A program made the position numbers and the translations under genes. Below are positions 22,591 through 33,300 of a stretch of 64,000 nt of DNA, in pieces (position 1 is the first letter of the stretch; every line of letters starts with the position of its first letter). The notes beneath the pieces are model-generated. The model ran no database searches. It had not been told where the DNA came from and saw only the letters and a program-made list of their open reading frames with translations. Source of the DNA: Tubulanus polymorphus (lineage: Eukaryota; Nemertea; Palaeonemertea; Tubulaniformes; Tubulanidae); contig NC_134026.1 of NCBI RefSeq assembly GCF_964204645.1, forward strand, positions 496,001 to 560,000. Direction: 5' to 3'.

Positions 22591-24039
22591 AGTTGTATTA
22601 CTGTTTCCGCACTTGTCCCACTTATTAACTATTCATCCTGTAACAGCCAGCTTTGCTGTAGTAAGGGGCAGCCAGCAGATTCAACTCAAATGTTTGTCTT
22701 GTGGTGTGAGAACCGTAAAATACGGTTTAATTATCGAGTTGAATATTTTAAAATGAAACAGTTTTTGTGTAAATATTATATTTGTAAAATAGTTTGTTAT
22801 TATTGATGCTTGATATTTTTAACGATGACAATAGCGCTTGCTTTTTCTGGATCTGGTCACTCGCCAGAGGTGGATCGGTTTCAGTTTTTTGATTGGACGA
22901 ACATGCTGGTTTGATATTGCGTTGTCATTCATGCATTCCACTCTGAATTCGTGCCATACTAGTCGAAATATTCGTGTTATCTTATTCTATTGAATATAAA
23001 TAGTCAACATTGTGTTGTTCCGATGCAGTTATCCTCAACTGGCTAAACTTCTAGTCTTAACTAACGATGATTTTGCTTTTCTGCTCGATTTGAATGTGCA
23101 GGCTTTAGATGTTAGCCTAGGAAGTTAGATACCCCTTCGATTCTAGTTTGGCACCTCAACTATCAGAACTAACGATATGAACAAGTATACCCACGATATG
23201 TACATAGATAGATACACTGGGGGACTGTGAAATTGTAGTATTGTATGTAGGGTTTTGAAACAAAAAAAAAAACACATAAATGATTTTATGATATTCTATT
23301 GTATTATATATATGCATATTTCTTGAATGTTTTTTTAAGAACCAGTTTTTGTGTTTTGGATGTTCGACGTATCTAAACACTCCCCAGCAGTATCAGTATG
23401 TCGACATAGATTTATACTCGGTGAACATGAATTTTCCAAACTCCAAAATTCATCAAAATATACGCATAAATATTTGATCTATTTTGATGTTTCGTTCGAT
23501 AATGAGTCTGTCTGGTTGCTTATTGTCATATTTTTGTGAATCGTTGAAATGTTTAAGTTTCAAATGATTAAACAATTGTAAAATATACAGTTGTGTCATA
23601 TATATGTTAATTGTGTATGTGTTTATTTATAAGATTCTAATGCTCTAACATCATATTTGATAATTTCTCAAATTTGTTGCTATTTTAAACCATTACGTAT
23701 AAACAGTAATTTGTTATGTGAATTTAACTAAAACTATATTCATTCATTAATTAATATCCTATAATGAAGTTGCATTCCACTAATCGTAGCTAATTCAGTG
23801 TCCTGTACAGATATAGCATGCAGCAATATCATATACACTTAAGATACTTATTTTTTTATCATAGTTGTCCGAGTTCTACGTTTCGTATTGTTACGAGCAA
23901 GGTAAACCAGTATTGTGTCGTGTTGGAAGAACTTGTACTTCGTGTCCCAGTCTTTGTGCATCGTCCACATGTGAAACATTCAAAAACATTTCGAAATAAC
24001 TTATGATTTTGTAAAACCATGGAAATATACAATTTTATA

Positions 24040-24200
24040 TAGAGGAACCTCGTTAAAATGACCATTTCATTAGTTATTACAAATCTTGAATCTGTCCCAA
24101 ATAGGACACAATTTCAATGATTTCATCCCAGTTATAACAATGATTTATAACGAATAGATTTTCTGTTTCCTATCATTCGTTGTAATGAGGTTCCGCTGTA
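24040..24200. repeat. MITE with GAGGAACCTC-type inverted ends, second copy
   Basis: Left end TAGAGGAACCTCGTTAAAAT, right end ATGAGGTTCCGCTGTAG. Same family as 3657-3810. Confidence 0.6.
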
Positions 24201-25349
24201 GGTAGTTTCAGTTATCGGTAATTCTTATTGTCAGTAATTTTGGGTGTCAATTTTGTCGCTTATTTGCTATGGTAGAAATCTTTTGAGACCAAGGCCCAGT
24301 TGAACAGTCCTGAGTGAAGTTCATAAAGTGGTCTGAAAGTTAAATTGGCTTCAGAACTAAGATAGTCTTAAGCTGGAAGCCATGACTGCAGCTGGCTCCT
24401 GGTTTACATGTAGATCGTTAGCCTTTTCTAGTAACTTGAGTTTAAATCTAAACCAACTCCTTGTTTACGAATGGTGTTTACTGGAACAGATATTGAAATT
24501 AATTACTAGCTGATATTTTCAGGTTTGATCTATTGAAAATGTCAGTCTAGTATAGCAGGTAGTTTTCCGATGTTGTTGAATCATTTCACAAGTTTATATT
24601 CAGTCATAGGCTTATGAACAATAATGATTGATATTACGTACGAATATCGAGGGTATTTTTGACGATGTTAATTTTCCCACCTCCTCAAATATTTCATTGT
24701 AGATTTATCGCTTTCACAGCATTGTATGATATGTACTTAAATGATGTAATAGAATAAATTATTTGATGATTCTTAACCCTTAAATCAATGAGTTTAGTTT
24801 TCTGTATGAAGAGGAAACTAGTATACATCTCCAGTCACGTCAGTCCAGTTTCCAGCATCCAGAGACCTCTTAGAAATTAACAATTAAAATTCCGCTAGGG
24901 GACCATATGGTACTGCCACCTAACGCATGTGTTGTTTCTGTGAACTAAGATGGGTTCGAAACTGGGGCATCCTCGTCTTATCATTTATAATTCAACCTCC
25001 AGATGATGTCCACCCCAATCAGATTATAAGAGCCCAAACAAATAAACAATGAGGTTCAAATAATAAATAGAAGAGTTTTGTTAAGATAAATCCAACTTTA
25101 TTTACACACTTTATTTTCACACATGATTTTTCCACTACAGCAATGCTCGTTTATCCAATATATGTGTTGTTCACAAGAGAGCTGTAATACAGTAATGGGT
25201 TTGCACCGGCTTGCTTCATATCTATGACCCGTTGTTTTGACAAATCTTCGACAGTTTTATTTTCATTTAAAATAAAGTTTGGTCATTGATTATCTATCTA
25301 GGAACCTATAAATTCTAGAAGCGGTTCTACGATGTGTGGAATGCGGTAA

Positions 25350-26709
25350 CTACGAGGCGTCGCTGATAACACCCACTAGAGCCGGTCTGATCGTACGACT
25401 ATGTAATTTATAACCTATTTTACTGACAACAGCGACCGTACCGGGCTCTTTATCCGGTGATGGCTGCTGGAATAAAGCTTCGTGAACGTAGGGGTCGAAT
25501 TTTTCACCGGCCGATGGATTTATCTGCTCTAAACCGTGACGCGTAAAAACTTTATGTAATTGCGTATCCGTCATAACGAGTCCTTCGTATAAATTCTTCA
25601 AGTGCGGATTCGAATTAGTGATCTCTTCTTTCGGTATGCTCTCCGTCGCTTTACCTAAAATATCGGCGACTTCCAGTAAATCTTTACAGAATCCTTGGAT
25701 TCCGAATATTTTCGCGTCGTCCGCTTGTTTTTTCATTCTTTGACGAACGTTTTCCGTCTCGGCCAAAGCTCGCTTGTATTTATCCTGAAATAAGAAATCA
25801 TCCACAGTTCGTAGTTAAGTCAAACAGAATGAAAAAATGAAGCAAAACTTCATAAAAATAGTTTCTAATAACCTCAACTTCTTTAATGCTATTCATGAGT
25901 TTCTCTTTTTCTTCTGTTAAAGTCTGTTCTCGCTCGCTGACATGTGACTCCGGTGCCGCCTCCGATGACGCCGAATCTGTCGATGTTTGTTCTGATTTTT
26001 CATTGCTTTCGGTCGCCGTGGTGCTGTACGAATAACACCCCAGTCTTAAATATATAAAATCATTCGTTCAAGTCTGATTTAATATAATATACGACAACAT
26101 TAAATTCTGTGAAGAACGACCAACAGATGTTCATTGTTGAAATTTGGAAGTTATTTTGTTGACATTTATCAAATTATTTCTTGTCAACGAGATGATAAAT
26201 AGCACTTTAATTAAAGCTAGCGTATTCTATTCATCTTTACAGGGAGTCATATTTGCCCAAGTTCTATCTGAAATACTAGAGTAAGGTTGGATCTAATTGG
26301 TGTCACTGTCAACTACGATTCCATTCTCTCTGCCTGACTGATTCATCAGCGATATGTTTGTTTCTCACACTCGCCGCAGTCTCTTTCAGGGTGGATTGGA
26401 AATCTGATGTTAGCCACCAGTAGAGTTTGTTTGTTATTCCCAAACTGGAATAAGTTCAATCAAACTTGCTTATGTAATACCGCCTCCGATGACTGATCGT
26501 AATAAATTCAATTTGCAATTGGATTTGATTGCCGGGTGACTAAATACGGTGATTATTTGAGATTTAGGCCAGTTTTAAATGTCATTTATGAATCAAAAAT
26601 ATCGTTTATTTCGTGAGAAACATTTTTATTACCTCTGTGAATGTACTAAAGCAGCCCTAGAGGCAGTTATGCTTTTTAATAGATTTGCACATGCACGAAT
26701 TGCAGCCAT
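25350..26709 (-). CDS. GRPEL1: Mitochondrial GrpE nucleotide-exchange factor, 3 exons, 227 aa
   Basis: Releases ADP from mitochondrial Hsp70 during protein import and folding in the matrix. Exons: 26633-26709, 25873-26044, 25350-25784; phases 2 and 0, total 684 nt with stop. The first exon codes an Arg/Ala/Ser-rich, acid-free lead (MAAIRACANLLKSITASRAA), as expected for a matrix targeting signal. Residues 35-60 are a variable Ser/Glu/Thr linker. A coiled-coil helix follows (LTEEKEKLMNSIKEVEDKYK, LAETENVRQRMKKQ), then the four-helix and beta-wing regions. The C-terminal VVSKIGYKLHSRTIRPALVG carries the GrpE signature (GY.L..R..RPA.V.V). The length is close to human GRPEL1 (217). The donor after exon 2 is GTTATT rather than GTAAGT, but it preserves frame and acceptor. 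Convergent with TBC1D10 and divergent from the UCKL1 side. Confidence 0.95.
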
Positions 26710-26875
26710 TTCCTGGTTTTAGTTTCGCCTTTTGCCACCAGATGGCAGCGGCTCGTGCGGAACATTGCGGAATGAAGATGCGGCACAGTCCGAGCTGCAG
26801 TCCAATACGTTCCCGGCTGAGTCCGGTTCTCGGTCAGATGTGGTGATGAAATGAGATGAAATAAAAATAATAAAA
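26710..26875. promoter_or_regulatory. Candidate bidirectional promoter between GrpE and an upstream UCKL1 first exon
   Basis: Only 166 bases separate the GrpE ATG (minus, 26707-26709) from the ATG at 26876 (plus), which opens a frame ending at a splice donor. The spacer is less AT-rich than the flanks and has no TATA box, which fits a shared housekeeping promoter. This depends on the 26876 exon being real. Confidence 0.45.
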
Positions 26876-26926
26876 TGGCAGCGTTTGTTTTTGGTCCACT
26901 TCCAAGTTCAGCGAGCTCTGACAGGT
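26876..26926 (+). CDS. UCKL1: Candidate upstream first coding exon of UCKL1 (17 codons)
   Basis: ATG in good context (AAAATGG) opens 17 codons beginning MAAFVFGPLPSSASSD. They end in a donor (CAG|GTAAAA) after two bases of a codon. That phase fits the acceptor of the UCKL1 exon at 30935 and would read [16 protein letters not shown] across the join. It also fits an acceptor at 28371, but the frame there soon enters repeat sequence. Human UCKL1 likewise begins MAAPP. It is an alternative to the first exon at 30392; both may be used. Confidence 0.45.
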
Positions 26927-27269
26927 AAAATACCCATTTACAAACGACGATTTTATCTTCATTCATTGCTCTTAAACATCTTCTTTAATCTAAAATGTGA
27001 AACAGATTCGGTTAACAGTAAACAAGCTGCTTAATCAGCCCTTCTTCAGTTGAACATGTGAGCGTTTTTCAATTCAATCCAAAATTGGCGCTAACTAAGG
27101 CCTAATAACCAATTAGTAATTAATAAATGAGTGCCTAATTCTATATTTCTAATATTGTCATCATTGTCAATCAGAAGAAATGGCTTAAAAGCAGTAGTGG
27201 CAATAAGGGTTTAAATTTGCTAATCCAGCAGTTTTTGGTTTTTAATTCGTTGTTCAATTAGGCCTATTG

Positions 27270-27375
27270 TTAGTTAGTTACCTAATCGTTGGTGGTAAGC
27301 ATTTTATAATCGGATGGGCTTATACCAACGTTAGGGACGACAAGGACCAAAACACGGTTGAAAAAAGTAACACTT
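27270..27375 (+). repeat. TAGTTAGTTACC-family repeat
   Basis: Nearly identical to 42034-42140: GTTAGTTACCTAATCGTTGG, AATCGGATGGGCTTATACC, then ACACGGTTGAAAAAAGTAAC. The high identity between these two copies indicates recent activity. Confidence 0.65.
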
Positions 27376-30314
27376 CAAAAATATACTTTCTATTCACTTC
27401 AGTCCACAATTAATGGCTTTATTCACAAACTAACACAGGTACCTTTCGCAATAATCCAATTTTATGTATGTTTCGAGTGATTAGTCAACATTATTTTGAG
27501 AAATTAATCAATTTCTCCACAAATTTCGCCATTGGCCGCCATTTCTCTGTATTGCACATGTGGCATGATAAGACAAGGGGACCTACAAGGATTTATATAA
27601 AACTCTCAAGACGAAACGACAATTTTTATTTTTGATGGTTTTCCAACTTTTATTTCAAATCTTCGTGTTTTCCATAACAAATAATGAAATAATAAATTTC
27701 TGGTAAAAGAAAAATGTGAATAAGTGTTGATTTCTTAATTTTTTTTTAATTTCGTCGTTTCGCTTTGTTAGTTTGTGCTGTTGTCATGGCCTCAGTCCAC
27801 AGGTGCCAGCACCTCCAGTAATTTTCAAAATGGCAGCTGTTGACTGGACGGAAATTTACTCTCACTTTACGGCCGATTTGCACATGGATTAAGATCGTCA
27901 GGTGAGGTGTTATAGGTATCAGACAAACAACGAATCTGTTGTGCGTCGATTACAACAAAAATTAGACAGATATCTTAAGAGACAATGAAATGCCAGGCAA
28001 ATTACTCGTCAGTCAAATTGGCTGACGAAGATTTCATACAAAAATGACCTTCCCATTCCTGACTGTGGTTTGTGAAAATATCCGATTGTGAAACTAAACC
28101 ACAGACAGGTTACTGACTAGCCTATTGTGTGTGTGTGTTCGTTTTCAATCTTATGCATAAGAATAATTCCTAGTTTCATCAAATTCATAATCGGTATTTT
28201 GAGTCTATTGTACTTCAAATGTCTGCATTATCTGCATAGAAGTGTGAAAATAACTAGCATTTACTATCATCCTTTGTTTAAACTGTTAAAAAGAATGTCA
28301 TTGTGGCTTTTTTCAGTACCTAATGTCATTTCCACTGACTGTTTTTTTTCCTACATTTGTGTATGTGCAGGATTGAGTGGACAAAGACAAAAGAGTGTGA
28401 ACTGTTGTTGGTTGTGTTGAGAAAGGCATATACTCATGACCTGACCACTGACCTGGAAAACTGGGGCAATCAGAAAAATCTAGGAAAAAATCAGGGAATT
28501 ATGACAAATTTTGCCAAAAATTCAGGGAATTTGAATTGGGTCTATGTTATTGACCACACATTTCTTTATCAATATTTGATTCATAAAAAATGAATTCTGT
28601 GTTTAGGCCATATCTAAAAAAACTCAGGGATTTTTTTAATTGGTGGAAAGTCAGTGGCGCCATCCCATCTTATTATTCAGTCCCAAATATTATCGTGTTA
28701 GAATCTTGAAATGATCATCTGACAAATGATTAGATTCCAAGGAATCATGATTTCATGAGCTGCAAAGGTCTTATAGTCTAGAAGAAGTGTTAGGATGACT
28801 ATTTTTTCAGCTTCAATTATAAAGTTTTGGGCTTGGAGTAATTATCTTGGCTCCAAGGTTAGGGTAGGATTAGTTAGTTACCTAAGTGTTGATGGCAAGC
28901 TTTTATAATCAGATGGGGTTATACTGTGAACTAGGGTAGGGGAAACTATTGATGAAATCATACAGTATTAACTCACAACTGCTTAATTTTTCTGCCTAAT
29001 TAATCATCTGTCAAATAGAAAAATCTCCATGAGGATCAATATTGGCTTCCAATAGCTGCTTCTCAGAGATAAAATATATCTTCATTACTTCAGTGTATTT
29101 ATTAAATTGATTTAAATTTTGAATAGATTAAGCAGTTATAGTCATTTTTATGGAACTCAGAATACGTTTATTCTTCTCAATTGATATAAAGATAATGCAC
29201 TGTAGTAGTCAATGTACAGAGGGTAAACAGCTGGTTTTAAAAACATTGAATTGATGATGGATAAAACTCTACCTTATAAATCAATATATGATCATTTAGA
29301 ACTAACTGTGTATAGTGTGTGGTGTATAGTGTGTGCGACAGTAAGCAGGCTCACCGCAGTATGGGGTAAATTTCTGTTAACGTCATCAAAATTCCATTGA
29401 AACCTTTCTATTTAAATCAGCTTTTTGAGAAAAATTTCTTTGAGAATATTTTGACCAATTTATGAAATCGGAATTCATCAACAAACTGTATATAAAGAAG
29501 GCCTGACAGTATTATTGGTAGTTTCTGGTAGGTAGGCCTATCACTTTGAGTGAAAGGAATTCCCTAAATTTGATTCCCTTAAAAAAACATGAGGGTTGGT
29601 AATTATGTGTCCTGAAACCTTATCACTTCACATCTTGTATTTAGGAACCCCTGAGCAACAAGCAGCAATTCTTTTCACAATTCTGCCCTTTAATTTACAC
29701 CAAATTCTTTAACGCAGTCAGTGATTATATGAAAATAATGTATGGATACACCATAGTGTCCTTGGATACACTAACAAAGGCCTATTGATTCTAAGATGAA
29801 CGTTGAATTCACGGGTTGGAATTTGGGCATTTTAGATGCACTGCCAAATCACTGCTGGTATCATATATCGCTGTGGATGTCCTAAGCAACTCACAGCAAT
29901 TTGATTTAATGATGATTCAGATCTTTAGACGAAATTTTGAAAAATGTTATAATTATTAAAACACATTAAAGATATGTGAATGACGTTTTGAAGAAACTGA
30001 AAGCAAAGACCGAAAATCTTGACTTGTTGATATCACACCCCCATTTTATCCAATCGATGCCCTTTCGTTTCTGAACTAATAAGATTAAAGAATTTAGACT
30101 TTATCTTTATAAGTTTTGAAATTCTTAGAAGATCGCGTAACTATTGTTATTTTTTTGTAGCCAGTATTTATCTGATATTTAATGTAGGTTATTATAAAGT
30201 CAGCAGTCTAGTGTGAAATGTCATTAGTTAATTCCTGAATAGCGTTCAGTGTAGGTTCATTCATACGGTATAGGGCAGGTCTAGGCACTGTATTTCCTGG
30301 CTGTAGTGTATGTA

Positions 30315-30391
30315 CACTATATATATATAACGCAAGCAGGAATTACTGCGATAGTTTGTTGTTGTGAAGTACAGTTTACTCCATCGAAATC
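30315..30391 (+). promoter_or_regulatory. Possible TATA-type promoter for the downstream UCKL1 first exon
   Basis: CTATATATATATAACG at about 30317-30332 lies 60-75 bases before the ATG at 30392, a distance compatible with a short 5' UTR. The sequence is also a plain TA microsatellite, so the call is weak. Confidence 0.3.
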
Positions 30392-33300
30392 ATGGATGAT
30401 TTATCAGTTCTCAATTCGACTAAATATCACAGACATTTCATACGGCGCTGTAGATCACAATCCGATGCCGTCGTTCAGTCTTATAAGTTTTTATCGTTCG
30501 GTGAATTCGGTTTAAAACATTTCTTGTCGAGGTTTGTGTTATTAGTTTGTTTGTTTGTTTATCTGATATTTAAATTCTCCGAGATCATTTTGCCAGTTTG
30601 TCCGAAGATCAGATCCGGGTTGTGTTCGATTAATTAACATCTTTATCTAAATCTACTGTAGTATCTTATGAAGTATTTGTGAAATAGTGGAAATCAGTTT
30701 GGAATAATCACGGAACCAGAGTAAAACAGATGTTAAAACTCATGAAATTAGATCGGTCACGGACACTTTAAACCCTGCACTTTTTTTGTCTGAATATTTG
30801 ATAGTTCTGAGATTTAATTAGTAGATCGACGCCGCTATGCGTATATATCTAATGATCGATGTAAAATGACACTCAACAGAAATATGTAATTAATTCCATG
30901 ATGAGAATGTTGATTGTTTTGTGTATAATTTCAGTGGAAGTGGTGATGATATCGAGGGAAACAATCAAGAATGCGGCAGTCCGCCGAAGAGTCCGATGAA
31001 AACTCCGCGAAGTCCGGCGAAAAGCCGACCACGAGCGAAGAGTACGGCGTCGCGTTTAATACAGGAGCCAGTCGTACAGTCCGGGTCGCGTACTATCTAT
31101 ACAGCCGGGCGTCCTCCGTGGTACGATACATCCGGACAACTCACTAAACCATTCGTTATCGGTAAGTCCTCGCACATTCCTCAAATCCCTCATTCATTTC
31201 AACAGGGTTCATATACAATGGGGGGGGGGGAAATACTTAAAATGAAAATTAGTGAGATATTTGTATAAAACTAATTTGAAATCCCTTGAAATGTTTCCTA
31301 AAGCTAATATTTATTCGACATTTCAACTTTAAACTAATAGGCTTTGTCATCTTCAGGAATATTGTAAATATTATTCATGACAACAAAATAAGTAGATATT
31401 GAATCATTAAGCGACTAATTTGTGGATAAAATGTGATAGAAACTAGGGTTGATATACTGAATAGTATTGTAACAGTTACAAATAAAAAAAAAGACAAATT
31501 TGTATATTAAGTTGATTCGTTGTCAGTTGTCTTGTAAATAACGAAGTTAATTTCACTGTGTCATTAAAAACAACGGTGTATAATTTACAGGTTTATGCGG
31601 AGGCAGTGCATCGGGTAAAACTACCGTAGCTCGGATGATTATAGAAGATTTGAACGTACAATGGGTTAGCTTACTGAGTATGGATTCATTCTATAAGGTA
31701 TAAACATGTTTCACTCTCTCTGTACTTGAACTCCTTACGACTATAGAATATGTTATACCAGTATATCAGTAAAACATATTGTACCGATATATCAGTAAAA
31801 CATACCAGCATATCGGAAACTATTTTAAAGGTCACCACAGATATGCATAGTTCAAAACGTAGATATTGAAAAATATGATGATTATTTACACGTTGATTTA
31901 TTGCCCATTGTTAAACATGCGGGAGATAGTTAAACCCACAAATACACGCTGCCCTCTAGGTAGATCAGATTTCATCTTATCCCGTGATTATTTTCAGCAA
32001 ATTCAAAACAAAATCTGGGCCCAGTTTTATTAATGGGATTAATTCGATTTAAGACAAATTCAATCAACATTGAAGAAATTCGATCAATACTTTAACCTTT
32101 TTTGTGATCCAAGAATACAATGTTAATCCTTATTTCTCGAGCTGTGGTGTTTAATAGATACAATTGTATTATCATTGAGTTTCATTTATCATTCAGGTTT
32201 TGACCGCCGAGCAGCACGTTCTAGCTCAACAGAACAGATATAACTTCGATCATCCAGACGCGTTCGATTTCGACTTGTTGAAGAAAACTTTACAACGATT
32301 GAGAAATGGAAAAAGTGTCGACGTTCCGGTTTATAATTTCACAACTCACAGTAGAGAGAAACACATGGTACGTTAGAGAATTTAGAGAATTTGATTATTG
32401 GGTCAATTTGACAGGGTCCCTACAACTCCTTGAATCCTTGAAAACTCCTTGATTTTGAAAATATTTTTCAAGGTCCTTGAAAATCCTTTAATTTTGAGAA
32501 ATATCCATAAACTCCTTGAAACTCCTTAAATTCTGGGAAAGTCCTATTAAAAATTTTCAAAAGGTCCTTTTCAGAAGACAATGTATTCTATTATTCTTCA
32601 TTGTGTGACTTGTGAGTGAAAGTTGTTTCACTTTGAGATTTAAAACATTTAAACATGTAAAACCAAAACGGCACACACAACAACTGATCAAAATTTGAGA
32701 AAAACATGGATTTTGTTTTTGAATTTTCGACTTTTTTTCCTTATATATGACCGCGAAAACCTCCTTGAATTTTGAAAATTACTCCTTAAAAAGTCTTGAA
32801 TTCTGGATACCAGGAATTGTAGGAACCTTGTTTGAGATAATTGGCAAACATGGATGAAGTTACAATACAATTCCATTGTCACTATGGCATCCTCCACCAG
32901 GACCCAGTTCCACAGTTGCGAGTTAGAGTTAACTCTGAGTTGAGTTCATTTTCAATGAGTTAACTCACTGTTAAATCTTAAATCGGAACTGTGGAACTGG
33001 ACCCAGGGGCTGCAGTTGCTCAAAACTTGGTTAGAGTTAACCGGTGGATATTTGACAAAGTGACAATCAAAGTTCATCATTACTATGGTATTTATCAGCC
33101 GGTTATCTGTAACCATCTGGCCCCAGTTCATTAACCCTTTAAGCAACTGGCCGCTGAACAACAAAAGTTGACCTTTTAATTTACGAAACTCCCCTCCTTT
33201 CACAAATCACAGGATATTCATCAAATTATTTTCATGATTTTTTGCAGAAACGAATTTACGGCGCGAATGTCGTTATATTTGAGGGAATAATGACATTTGT

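Larger units (their letters stand above)
20127..25349. other. TBC1D10 3' region and intergenic DNA before the GrpE gene
   Basis: No conserved coding sequence was seen in 5.2 kb. It contains the TBC1D10 3' UTR of unknown length; AATAAA at 24753-24758 is a candidate plus-strand signal, and TTTATT at 25097-25102 is a good one for the convergent GrpE gene (about 250 bases past its stop). A small palindrome near 20543-20635 has GTTCCACAGTT/AACTGTGGAAC ends, and a satellite-like array and two MITE loci are listed separately. Confidence 0.5.
26927..30391. other. Repeat-bearing region between the two candidate UCKL1 first exons
   Basis: If the upstream start is used, this is intron 1. It holds a TAGTTAGTTACC-family copy (about 27270-27375, with fragments near 28060-28110 and 28870-28930) and hAT-like repeat text near 28440-28620. 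A frame at 28371-28590 reads IEWTKTKECELLLVVLRKAY before entering that repeat; it has a usable acceptor, but no donor or known homolog was recognised. The rest is unremarkable AT-rich DNA. Confidence 0.4.

Noticed and set aside
27828-27893. Short plus-strand frame starting ATGGCAGCTGTTGACTGG, followed by a donor-like CAG|GTGAGG.
   Set aside because: A stop codon lies before the donor, only 21 codons are open, and no downstream exon fits. Probably chance.
28371-28590. Frame IEWTKTKECELLLVVLRKAY with an acceptor in phase with the 26926 donor.
   Set aside because: It runs into dispersed repeat text without a donor and has no recognised homolog. The phase match alone has a one-in-three chance.
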